A stretch of DNA of 8,139 nt, taken from assembly GCA_039807745.1 (NCBI GenBank), contig JBDHRV010000152.1:1-8139 (forward strand). Reading direction: 5' to 3'. Position numbers and translations under genes: made by a program. The notes beneath the pieces were generated by a model. That model worked only from the letters and a program-made list of their open reading frames with translations. It had not been told where the DNA came from and did no database searches. The stretch is from JAEUMW01 sp039807745 (GTDB lineage: Bacteria > Pseudomonadota > Gammaproteobacteria > Burkholderiales > JAEUMW01). Positions 1 through 6,535 of the stretch are shown piece after piece; the stretch's first letter is position 1; each line of letters starts with the position of its first letter.

Positions 1-665
1 AGTCCGCGCTCGCGCTCGACCGGCAGGTCGAAGTCCTCGTACCAGTCGTGGCGCGCCGCGATCGCACCGCCGCTCGCGCGCACCGTCAGGATGAACCAGT
101 TCGGATGCACCACGCGAAGCTCGGCACCGTGACCTTCGACCACGGGATCGAAGTCCCCCGGCCGCGTGGTGCCGTGAAAATCGCGCGCGTTGACGAGCAG
201 CTGCACGTTGAGCCGGAGCTCGCCCGCGGGTACGCCACCGTACAGGCGCCAGGCCGAGTAAGTGGTGTCCGCCCCGTATTCCATCCAGATGCGGTGCTCG
301 ATGCGCACCTCGTCGCACGCGTAGACCCAGGTCGGGATGCGCCCGTCGAGCCGGAAGGATTCGAGCAGCAGATGGCCGCGCGGTGCGATCGCCCCGCTGC
401 CCCAGCGGTTGGTGAAGAGCGGCCAGGCGCGCTCGCCGTCGGTGAGCGTCGCATCCGCCTTCGCGACCACGAGATGGCGTCCGAGCGGGGGCCGCACCGG
501 CGCGATCAGCAGACCGTGGTAGCGGCGCGTCAGCGTGCCGGCGACGGTGCCGGCGGCGAAACCGCCACGGCCGTTCGCGAGCCACCACTCGCGGCGCTCG
601 GCCGCCGCGAGGTCGCCGCAGACCTCACGCCCGAACCGGATCGGGTCTGGCAGTGCTGCGCTCAT
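1..665 (-). CDS. Glycogen debranching enzyme, archaeal type, N-terminal part (cut by window edge)
   Basis: The minus-strand frame stays open from the ATG at 665 to the window edge, giving about 221 residues of a protein whose family is usually around 650-700 residues. The N-terminus matches the GDE_N (bacterial and archaeal glycogen debranching enzyme N-terminal) domain: IRFGREVCGD at residues 9-18, EWWLANGRGGFAAGT at 26-40, TRRYHGLLIAP at 46-56 and PPLGRHL at 59-65. The family hydrolyses alpha-1,6 branch points of glycogen-like glucans in the cytoplasm; its catalytic GH-type barrel would lie beyond the left edge. The start is supported by GAAGGGA about 7 nt upstream and because the conserved block begins about nine residues in. 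The first 41 nt overlap the end of the GMC oxidoreductase gene, which suggests translational coupling. The family call is confident; substrate preference is not visible. Confidence 0.85.
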   Translation of the reverse strand, partial: MSAALPDPIRFGREVCGDLAAAERREWWLANGRGGFAAGTVAGTLTRRYHGLLIAPVRPPLGRHLVVAKADATLTDGERAWPLFTNRWGSGAIAPRGHLLLESFRLDGRIPTWVYACDEVRIEHRIWMEYGADTTYSAWRLYGGVPAGELRLNVQLLVNARDFHGTTRPGDFDPVVEGHGAELRVVHPNWFILTVRASGGAIAARHDWYEDFDLPVERERG

Positions 666-2109
666 TCGCGTATCCCTTCGCACCGAGGCGGCTCGCCACG
701 CGCAGCGCCCAGGCGTAGATGGTGAGCGCGGGGTTCACCCGGCTCGATCGCGGCAGCACGCTGCCGTCGACGACATAACAGTTCTCCAGTCCGTGCACCC
801 TGCCGCAGGCATCCACCACGGACGTGGCGGGATCGTGCCCCGTGGCGAGCGTCCCGCACGCGTGGGCGGTGCCCGTGATCGGAATCGCTCGCGCGACCGG
901 CAGATATCCGAGGGAGACGAGCTGTCGGACCAGTGTCTCGCGCAGGCGCCGATGCTCGTCCGCCGCCTCGGGCAACCTTGCGGCATCGTAATCGATCTGC
1001 GGCAGACCGGACCCGTTTGCTTGCGCGAGTATGCGGTTGTCCGGATGCGAGCCGTCTTCGGTCTGCAGGAAGAGCCCGTAGGCGCGCCGGGCAACGAGAC
1101 CCGAGGCCCAGCGCGGAACGAACCCAGGCGCCTGCGTGCGCACGATCTCCTCGGCCAGGTTGCCGCCGATCGCCTGCACGCTGCTGTGGGGAAACGACTC
1201 GTGCAGGAACAGCGCCGTCTTGCAGAGCAGATCGGTCACCGGCCGCCACGAGAACGCGATCACCAGGCTCAGGAGGTGCGCCTTGTAGTTGCGGCCCACC
1301 TGCCGGTAGCTCGCGAGCCGATCGTGCAGTCCGGTCGTCTCCAGATACGTCTGCAGGAGTCGCGGGCTGTGCAATGCGCCGCATGCGAGGAACACCGCGT
1401 TGCCCTCGTAGCGCGTGCCGTCTTCGCAGACCACGCCTTCGATGCGCGTTGGCGTCCGTGGCGAGGAAACGAGTGCCTTCACCGCCCGCCCCGTCTCCAG
1501 CACGAGGTTCGGCTTGTTGCGCAAGCGCGCGAGCAGGCACTGCTCCGCGTCGGACTTAAACCCGCCGGCGGAGGCAAAGCCGTCGAAGTGCTGCGCCTCG
1601 CGCCGGTGTTCGACGATGTCCCGTGCGAGGCCGATCGGCATCGGCTTGCGGCGCCACTGCGGATCCTTCCGCGCGAGCCCCTCCGCGATCGCCTGCAGGT
1701 TCGGTTCGAGCGGAAACTGGCGCAGGTCGAGCAGGCGCTCGGCCTCGTCATAGTAGGGGGCGAGATCGTCGTACGTGATCGGCCACGGCAGGCAGCGGTG
1801 CGCAGCGTCGGCCGCGAACTCGTGGGCGCCGTAGCGCAGTAGCGCGGCACCATACCACTTGGTCTTGCCGCCCACGTTGAAGTGCTCTTCCGGGACAGTC
1901 GTGCGGCCGTGCCCGTCCACCCAGGGCTCGTCGTTGAGGAAAAGCCCGCGCTTCAGCACCACGTCGGCGTCGAGCGTGCTGCCATCCTTCGGCAGCGGCG
2001 GACCCTTCTCCAGCAGCAGCACGCGCCTGCCGGTCTGGGTAAGGTGGTACGCCGCGGCCGAGCCGCCGGCGCCGGAACCGATGATGATGACATCGAAGCG
2101 TTCGCGCAT
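625..2109 (-). CDS. GMC family FAD-dependent oxidoreductase
   Basis: A 494-residue flavoprotein of the glucose-methanol-choline oxidoreductase family, which oxidises alcohols or sugars using FAD. The N-terminal FDVIIIGSGAGGS (residues 5-17) is the Rossmann dinucleotide-binding motif, followed by a typical acidic strand end (VLLLEKG). The C-terminal block has TAHACGT with the presumed catalytic His near residue 416, VVDGSVLPRSSRVNPALT with the partner Asn near 459, and the usual final helix. There is no signal peptide, so it is probably cytoplasmic. The start is supported by AGAGGT about 7 nt upstream. It lies 16 nt after the cyclase gene and overlaps the debranching enzyme gene by 41 nt, consistent with one operon. 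The substrate cannot be read from sequence; sugar-related neighbours (a glucose dehydrogenase-like SDR and a glucan debranching enzyme) make a carbohydrate or polyol plausible, which is inference. Confidence 0.88.
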   Translation of the reverse strand: MRERFDVIIIGSGAGGSAAAYHLTQTGRRVLLLEKGPPLPKDGSTLDADVVLKRGLFLNDEPWVDGHGRTTVPEEHFNVGGKTKWYGAALLRYGAHEFAADAAHRCLPWPITYDDLAPYYDEAERLLDLRQFPLEPNLQAIAEGLARKDPQWRRKPMPIGLARDIVEHRREAQHFDGFASAGGFKSDAEQCLLARLRNKPNLVLETGRAVKALVSSPRTPTRIEGVVCEDGTRYEGNAVFLACGALHSPRLLQTYLETTGLHDRLASYRQVGRNYKAHLLSLVIAFSWRPVTDLLCKTALFLHESFPHSSVQAIGGNLAEEIVRTQAPGFVPRWASGLVARRAYGLFLQTEDGSHPDNRILAQANGSGLPQIDYDAARLPEAADEHRRLRETLVRQLVSLGYLPVARAIPITGTAHACGTLATGHDPATSVVDACGRVHGLENCYVVDGSVLPRSSRVNPALTIYAWALRVASRLGAKGYANERSTARPDPVRA

Positions 2110-2125
2110 GATGGACCTCTGGTCG

Positions 2126-3127
2126 TCAGTAAACCGCCGCCGGCGCCACCACCGCCGCGGTCGAGCCGCGCGTCTTGGCGTGGGTGAGCACGAACAGGAA
2201 CTCGTAGACCCGCTTCTCCGCGAGTTCCTCGGTCTTCAGGTTCTCGAGCCCGAAGAGCCCGAGCTTCGCGTACATCGTCTGCGGCACGACAAACGGCCGC
2301 GCGGGATCCTCCCCCGGCACCGGACCAAAGCTCCAGGTGTCGGCGCCGGTGATGGCGATCCTTTTGGCATACAGCCAGTGCACCACGTCGAGCCCCGGGC
2401 CCGGTTCGCCCGACAGGAACTGCCCGTTGTCCCGACCATACAAGGCGCCCCATCCGGTGTGAAACAGCACCGCGTCACCGGGGCGGACCTCCACCCGCTG
2501 CGCGGCGAGCGCACCGTCGACGTCGGCGACCGTGATGACGTAGCCCTTGTCCAGGCGCGGCACGCCCTTCAGCCGCGCGATGTCGAGCAGCACGCCGCGC
2601 GTCACCACCGGTGGCACCGTCTCCATGCCGAAGCGGTTGAGGCCCCACTCCTCGACCATCTGCTGCGTGGTCCAGCCGTTGTAGAAGCGCTCGCCGATCT
2701 GGATGTGGCCGATCGAGTCGAGCTGTGTCCCGACCTGGAACGTCCCGGTCTGGATCTCCGTGATCCAGTTGATGGCGTTGCGTCCCCACCCGCCACCGCT
2801 CGCGCCGGTCCGCCGCGCGTTGACGAAATGAGCCGACGCGTCCACCGTCTGGTGCCAATAGCGGCCCGGGAACTTCGGCGTGTTTTCGTCGAGCACGCGC
2901 CCCAAGTCCACCACCTCACCGCGACGCACGAGTCCCGCTGCGGCCCGCACCGCCCCCGGCGTCACCTCGTTCAACGTCCCGATCTGGTCCTGCTGGCCGT
3001 AGCGGCTCGGCCACCAGGGCTGCTGACCATCGGGCAGCGGACCTTCGAGCGGCGCCGGGGCATCAGGGGCAGCGGGGAACGCGAGGTACGCCAAGAGCAG
3101 CGCGGTTGCACTGAAGCGACCCGACAT
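2126..3127 (-). CDS. Secreted cyclase-family (kynurenine formamidase-like) metal-dependent hydrolase
   Basis: A 333-residue member of the cyclase family (PF04199), which includes bacterial kynurenine formamidase and uncharacterised metal-dependent hydrolases. DQIGTLNEVTP (residues 47-57), VVDLGRVLDENTPKFPG (72-88), GLENLKTEEL (293-302) and EFLFVLTHAKTRG (309-321) are family landmarks. The metal-site motif normally written HxGTHxDxxxH reads QVGTQLDSIGH at 131-141: Asp137 and His141 remain, while both upstream histidines are glutamine. The first 25 residues (a charged start, then TALLLAYLAFPAA) look like a signal peptide, suggesting periplasmic location. The start at 3127 is preceded by GAGGGGGG at good spacing and sits 2 nt after the SDR stop codon. 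A longer in-frame extension upstream overlaps the SDR gene and is rejected. The substrate is unknown. Confidence 0.82.
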   Translation of the reverse strand: MSGRFSATALLLAYLAFPAAPDAPAPLEGPLPDGQQPWWPSRYGQQDQIGTLNEVTPGAVRAAAGLVRRGEVVDLGRVLDENTPKFPGRYWHQTVDASAHFVNARRTGASGGGWGRNAINWITEIQTGTFQVGTQLDSIGHIQIGERFYNGWTTQQMVEEWGLNRFGMETVPPVVTRGVLLDIARLKGVPRLDKGYVITVADVDGALAAQRVEVRPGDAVLFHTGWGALYGRDNGQFLSGEPGPGLDVVHWLYAKRIAITGADTWSFGPVPGEDPARPFVVPQTMYAKLGLFGLENLKTEELAEKRVYEFLFVLTHAKTRGSTAAVVAPAAVY

Positions 3128-3129
3128 GA

Positions 3130-3984
3130 CTAACCCCCCTCGCGGAATTCCGGATACAGCGTCATGCCGCCGTCGACATACAGCGTGGCACCCGTGACGT
3201 AGTCGGAGTGATCGGACGCGAGCCACACCGCGGCGCGTGCGATGTCGCGCGTCTCGCCGACGCGGTAGTACGGGATGAGCTTGAGGAGCGCCGCCTCCGC
3301 CTCCATGGTCGCCCACGCCGACGTGTTGATCGGTGTCTTGATGGCGCCGGGCGAGATCGCGTTGATGCGAATCTTGCGGCCGGCATACTCCTGCGCGAGT
3401 GTCTTCATGAACATCGACACGCCGCCCTTGCTCGCCGCGTAGTTCGCGTGCCCGGCCCATGGAATCACGTCGTGCACCGAGGACAGGCAGACAATCTTGC
3501 CGAGCGAGCACGAGAGCTCCGGCAGCGGTCCACGGCGCAGAAACTCCCGAATCGCCGCGCGTGCGCACAGGAACTGCCCGGTCAGGTTGACACCGATGAC
3601 ACGCTGCCACTGTGAGAGCGACATCTCGTGCAGCGGTGCGTCGGCCTGCAGGCCGGCATTGTTCACCAGGATGTCGATCGAGCCGAACGTTTCCGTCGCT
3701 TCGCGAAACATCGCCTGCACCTCGCCTTCGTCGCTCACGTCCGCACGGATCGCGATCGCCCGGCCCCCTGCCGCCCCGATCTCTTCGACCACCGCCTGCG
3801 CGCGGTCATCGCCGGAAACGTAGTTCACCACCACCGCGGCCCCGGCTTCGGCCAGACCCCGGGCAATGGCCTCGCCGATTCCCGAATTGGCACCCGTCAC
3901 GAGGGCACGTTGCCCTTCGAGGGTCGTCTCTCGGATGCTGATCCGGTGCATCCGCGCTTCACACACACCACATGCTTCGTTCAT
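3130..3984 (-). CDS. SDR family oxidoreductase, glucose 1-dehydrogenase-like
   Basis: A 284-residue classical short-chain dehydrogenase. Cofactor motif TGANSGIG is at 30-37, the NNAG block at 108-111, and the catalytic Ser169, Tyr182 and Lys186 appear in LSSVHDVIPWAGHANYAASKGG-type context. SSVHxxIPW, the HEMSLSxW segment (119-126), PGAIKTPIN (212-220) and the C-terminal DGGMTLYPEF (271-280) closely resemble Bacillus glucose 1-dehydrogenase as I remember it. The likely reaction is NAD(P)+-dependent oxidation of glucose to gluconolactone in the cytoplasm. The Bacillus enzyme has about 261 residues; this one has about 20 extra at the N-terminus, including a CGVC pair. The start at 3984 has GAGGAA about 6 nt upstream, which favours it over Met12. 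It begins 9 nt after the DoxX stop codon. Glucose specificity is inference by similarity. Confidence 0.87.
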   Translation of the reverse strand: MNEACGVCEARMHRISIRETTLEGQRALVTGANSGIGEAIARGLAEAGAAVVVNYVSGDDRAQAVVEEIGAAGGRAIAIRADVSDEGEVQAMFREATETFGSIDILVNNAGLQADAPLHEMSLSQWQRVIGVNLTGQFLCARAAIREFLRRGPLPELSCSLGKIVCLSSVHDVIPWAGHANYAASKGGVSMFMKTLAQEYAGRKIRINAISPGAIKTPINTSAWATMEAEAALLKLIPYYRVGETRDIARAAVWLASDHSDYVTGATLYVDGGMTLYPEFREGG

Positions 3985-3993
3985 GGTCGTTCC

Positions 3994-4467
3994 TCAGACG
4001 GCAAGTCTGGTGCGGATCAGGTGATCGAGCGAGAGCTTCCCGGGACCGTGGAACAGGGTCACGAGCAACAGCAGACCCCAGTAGAAATGGTCCTTGAAGC
4101 CGCCCTCCGAAAGATCCGGATACGAAATCACCGCGACGACGTTGAACACGAAGAGAACGAACGCCGCCGGCCGCGTGAAAAGCCCCAGCACCAGCAGCAC
4201 CGGAATCGCGAGCTCGGTGGCGGTGCCGAGATAGGCCGCGACCTCAGGCGGCAGCAACGGCACCGCGTACTCGTTCTCGAAGAGCGCGATCGTGGTGTCC
4301 CAGCTCGCGATCTTGGTGAGCCCCGACTTGAAGAACGCCTCCGCGACCAGGTAGCGGATCGCGCAATCGATGAGCGGCGTGAGCGCCGCCAGCGCGCCGA
4401 CGGCGGCGTCGTACCAGGATGCGATCGTGCGCAGACCGGAGCGCGGGGGTTGTGCGGCAAGTTCCAT
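3994..4467 (-). CDS. DoxX family membrane protein of the bufferin locus
   Basis: A 157-residue integral membrane protein of the DoxX family. Four hydrophobic segments are visible, at about residues 33-51, 78-97, 99-116 and 127-141, with the family's FFKSGLTKIASWD region after the first and a C-terminal HGPGKLSLDHL. The start at 4467 is fixed by a strong GAAGGAGAT 5-6 nt upstream; the frame can be extended to 4545 but no good ribosome site lies there. DoxX proteins commonly close DUF2282-DUF692-DUF2063 operons (for example gig or bufferin loci), where they are thought to take part in redox or membrane functions; the biochemical role is unresolved. The gene has its own promoter-like element in the 96-nt gap after bufC and is followed closely by the SDR gene. 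Confidence 0.85.
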   Translation of the reverse strand: MELAAQPPRSGLRTIASWYDAAVGALAALTPLIDCAIRYLVAEAFFKSGLTKIASWDTTIALFENEYAVPLLPPEVAAYLGTATELAIPVLLVLGLFTRPAAFVLFVFNVVAVISYPDLSEGGFKDHFYWGLLLLVTLFHGPGKLSLDHLIRTRLAV

Positions 4468-4523
4468 GGCGATCTCCTTCTCGTGACCGAAATGACGGGT
4501 ACATCGATTGCGAAAACGGTTGT

Positions 4524-4578
4524 CACTTTGACAGCCGACGATCACGGGCGAATCGCGCGCAGTTCACATTTCCATCAC
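4524..4578 (-). promoter_or_regulatory. Promoter element copy 1 (upstream of DoxX gene): four 11-bp-spaced GTGA half-sites plus AAACTG-like box
   Basis: On the plus strand the half-sites are TCAC 4575-4578, TCAC 4564-4567, TCGC 4553-4556 and TCAC 4542-4545, exactly 11 bp apart. CACTTT at 4524-4529 (minus strand AAAGTG) begins exactly 18 bp from the start of the nearest half-site, as in the other three copies. The element lies 57 nt from the DoxX start codon and its outer half-sites run into the end of bufC, so it appears to be an internal promoter. The pattern is seen directly; the regulator is unknown. Confidence 0.65.
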
Positions 4579-5343
4579 GCCGCCAGTCACGCGAAAATCC
4601 ACCAGCGTGCGCGCGGCGACGCGGCGGCGCAGAAATCGCGCCGCATCGAAGCCGGCATCCACCCGCGCCGCTTGCTCGAGCGCTACTCCGAGCGTCTCCC
4701 CACGCGCCAGCGTCGCGAGCGCCGCGAATTCCGCCGCCGCGAGGAGATCGAGCTCGACGCCCGCCACCGGACGCGCGACCAGCAGGTGCACGCCGCCTTG
4801 CGCGAGGTCCACCGTGGCGGTGTCGGCCACGTCTGCCTGGTTCACCTGCCAGATGCGATGCACCGGGTAAGGCGACGTCAGGAGACGGCAGGCGGGGTGC
4901 AGGCAGAAGGTGAGTGCGTCGTAGCGATCCGGCGCTACCGCGGCAAGGCGGCCGAGGTCGAGCGGCGCGTGGTCGGCCGCGTGAAACGCCTCGTGCATCA
5001 GCCACTCGAGCCGTGCCGTGTCGGGCAGGTAGACGAGCTCGCCGCACGCCGGCAGCGCGGCGAGGAATTCGGAGAAGTCCGCGCCGAAGCGATGCAGGTC
5101 ACCGCTGGTGGAAGGCGTGTTGCGCACGTATCGCCGTGCCGCGTGGGCGAAGAACTCGGCCCCGACGAGCCGCTCGATCGCCGGATAGACCGCACGCAGC
5201 GCAGCGGCATAGTTGGCGAACGTGTTGTTGCGGTAGACCTCGAAGCGCGGTTCGCAGTCCGGGGTCAACGCATGGCGAACGGCCTCCCCGTCAGCGAACA
5301 CCGCGTCGACGAAGGCCGCCTGCAGCTCACGCAGCGACGGCAT
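4564..5343 (-). CDS. bufC: DUF2063 / HvfC-BufC family MNIO partner protein
   Basis: About 259 residues from the ATG at 5343. The N-terminal half is the DUF2063 'putative DNA-binding' domain: SLRELQAAFVDAVF at 3-16, RFEVYRNNTFANYAAALRAVYPAIERLVG at about 33-61, then GDLHRFGADFSEFL and LPDTARLEWLMHEAF to about residue 120. Despite the domain name, in MNIO systems this protein acts as the partner of the DUF692 oxidase, helping it recognise the precursor peptide. The remainder is a less conserved domain. The frame also opens at GTG 5370 and ATG 5364; none of the starts has a clear Shine-Dalgarno site, and 5343 is chosen because the family normally begins at SLRELQ. In every case it overlaps the end of bufB (17 nt here), suggesting translational coupling. 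The stop codon falls inside the promoter-like element before the DoxX gene. Confidence 0.87.
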   Translation of the reverse strand: MPSLRELQAAFVDAVFADGEAVRHALTPDCEPRFEVYRNNTFANYAAALRAVYPAIERLVGAEFFAHAARRYVRNTPSTSGDLHRFGADFSEFLAALPACGELVYLPDTARLEWLMHEAFHAADHAPLDLGRLAAVAPDRYDALTFCLHPACRLLTSPYPVHRIWQVNQADVADTATVDLAQGGVHLLVARPVAGVELDLLAAAEFAALATLARGETLGVALEQAARVDAGFDAARFLRRRVAARTLVDFRVTGGVMEM

Positions 5344-6187
5344 CGCGCGCACCGGACAGTGCATCGGCACGCCCGGCTTCGTCCAGGAGGACGTCGAGCG
5401 GCGGGAGATCGGTGTCCCACTCGATCAACGTCGGCACCGGGCCGAAGCGCCGCATGGCTTCGGCATAGAGCGTCCACACCGGTTCGGCGACCGGCTTGCC
5501 GTGCGTATCGATGAGGCAGTGCTCACCGCGGTCGAACCCGGCGAGGTGGATTTCCCCGACCGGTGCGACCGGGATCGCGGCGAGGTAGGCGAGCGGATCG
5601 AAGCCGTGGTTCGTCGCGCTGACAAAGACGTTGTTGACGTCGAGCAGAATGCCGCAACCGGTGCGCTCGGCCACTGCCCGCAGAAACTGCGCTTCGGGGA
5701 TGATCGAGTCACACCATGCGACGTAGCTCGACGGATTCTCGATCAGCATGCGACAGCCGAGATAGTCCTGCGCCTCGCAGACGTGATCGCAGAACACCTG
5801 CAGCGCCTCCTCGGTGTAGGGAAGCGGCAGGAGGTCGTTCATGTACCGACCACCAGCGGCGGACCAGGAAAGGTGCTCGGACACGATGCCGGGATCGAAG
5901 CGCTCGATCAGCGTCCTGAGCGACGCCAGGTGCTCGCGACTCAACGCATCGGCGGAACCGAGCGACAGCCCGACACCGTGCAGGCTCAGTGGATAATCGC
6001 GGCGCGCGCGCTCCAGAAACCAGTGCGCCTGGCCGCCGCCACCGAAGTAGTTCTCGCTGTGGACCTCGAGCCAGCCCACGTCGGGCCTGCGGTCGAGCAA
6101 CTCGCGATAGTGAGGTGCACGCAACCCGATCCCGGCGCGTGCCGGGATCGGGCCGGCAACATCGGCTCTGGATGTCGCCGCGCGCAT
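5327..6187 (-). CDS. bufB: DUF692 multinuclear non-heme iron oxidase (MNIO), BufB type
   Basis: A 286-residue DUF692/MNIO enzyme with a TIM-barrel fold. Expected metal-site motifs appear in order: GIGLRAPHY (19-27), EVHSENYF (41-48), SLHGVGLSLG (68-77), VSEHLSW (102-108), LIENPSSY (148-155), GILLDVNNVFVSATNHGFD (179-197), GEIHLAGFD (211-219), DTHG (227-230) and LIEWDTDLP (254-262). Family members use two or three irons and O2; the bufferin-type enzymes convert precursor cysteines to 5-thiooxazoles in the cytoplasm before export. The ATG at 6187 is 2 nt after the bufA stop, with only a weak AAGAAG ribosome site, so coupling to bufA translation is likely. A perfect 12-bp inverted repeat falls within codons 12-21, just before the conserved domain. 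Substrate identity rests on the adjacent bufA gene; chemistry is by family. Confidence 0.92.
   Translation of the reverse strand: MRAATSRADVAGPIPARAGIGLRAPHYRELLDRRPDVGWLEVHSENYFGGGGQAHWFLERARRDYPLSLHGVGLSLGSADALSREHLASLRTLIERFDPGIVSEHLSWSAAGGRYMNDLLPLPYTEEALQVFCDHVCEAQDYLGCRMLIENPSSYVAWCDSIIPEAQFLRAVAERTGCGILLDVNNVFVSATNHGFDPLAYLAAIPVAPVGEIHLAGFDRGEHCLIDTHGKPVAEPVWTLYAEAMRRFGPVPTLIEWDTDLPPLDVLLDEAGRADALSGARDAVAA
6125..6152. other. Perfect 12-bp inverted repeat (hairpin) in the 5' coding end of bufB
   Basis: CCCGATCCCGGC at 6125-6136 and its exact complement at 6141-6152 enclose the tetraloop GCGT. All 12 pairs match and 10 are G-C. In the mRNA it would form 36-63 nt after the bufB start codon, about 40 nt after the end of bufA. 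There is no T-tract, so it is not a classical terminator. It could slow ribosomes, protect the bufA message or be chance in GC-rich coding DNA. Confidence 0.6.
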
Positions 6188-6189
6188 GC

Positions 6190-6480
6190 TTACTTCTTGC
6201 CGCCGGGCTGGGCGTACTCGGAGGTCTGGATGCGAGCACCTGCGATCTTCTCGCACGTGCCTTTGGGCAGGAAGACCCAGGCTTCCTTGTCGTTGTCGAC
6301 CTTCGAAGTGCCGGCGCAGGAACTGACGGACGTGCCGCAGTCGTTCTTGCCGGCCTTGACGATGCCCGCACACTTCTCGTTGTCGCCCTTGGCGGCGAGC
6401 GCGTCGGTGGCTGCCGCGGCGACCCCGAACGCAAGCAGGCTCGCGACGGCCGAACGGATGACGGTGTTGGACTTGCTCAT
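6190..6480 (-). CDS. bufA: BufA1-type bufferin precursor (DUF2282)
   Basis: A 96-residue DUF2282 protein. Residues 1-30 form a signal peptide (Lys/Arg-containing start, then AVASLLAFGVAAAATDALAA). The mature part carries four cysteines in the family pattern: EKCAG (Cys37), KAGKNDCGT (Cys48), SSCAGTS (Cys55) and PKGTCEK (Cys76), with the usual SKVDND-xxAWVFLPKGTC linker. In characterised bufferins the MNIO modifies cysteines of this kind to thiooxazoles and the exported peptide binds copper in the periplasm. The start at 6480 follows AAAGGAG at about 6 nt; a longer in-frame extension to 6618 overlaps the EF-hand gene and is rejected. It lies 55 nt after the EF-hand gene and 2 nt before bufB. 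Relatives I recall have a His two residues before the third Cys; here it is Ser53. Family identity is secure; the modification is inferred. Confidence 0.9.
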   Translation of the reverse strand: MSKSNTVIRSAVASLLAFGVAAAATDALAAKGDNEKCAGIVKAGKNDCGTSVSSCAGTSKVDNDKEAWVFLPKGTCEKIAGARIQTSEYAQPGGKK

Positions 6481-6535
6481 GATGACTCCTTTGCGAATGG
6501 ATTGAGGGAAACGCTTGTGTGGCCAAGGCGAACGG

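Noticed and set aside
2126..3610. Extending the cyclase gene start to 3610 on the minus strand
   Set aside because: The extension overlaps the SDR gene and has no family similarity; the start at 3127 has a strong ribosome site and begins a signal peptide.
3642..3655. 14-bp palindrome CGGCCTGCAGGCCG in the SDR gene
   Set aside because: It lies inside conserved coding sequence (NNAGLQADA region) and such palindromes arise readily in GC-rich codons.
4579..4590. A fifth half-site (TCAC at 4587) extending promoter copy 1
   Set aside because: It is 12 rather than 11 bp from its neighbour and lies within bufC coding sequence, so it is probably chance.
48..6505. Long plus-strand open frames (for example 535-1842, 1859-3133, 3628-5514, 5501-6505)
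   Set aside because: They are antisense to genes with clear family motifs, are rich in Arg, Ala and Pro as expected for mirror frames in GC-rich DNA, and show no recognisable domain.
6481..6535. A separate promoter copy directly in front of bufA
   Set aside because: No GTGA array at 11-bp spacing and no AAACTG box in this 55-nt gap; bufA is more simply read from the element before the EF-hand gene.
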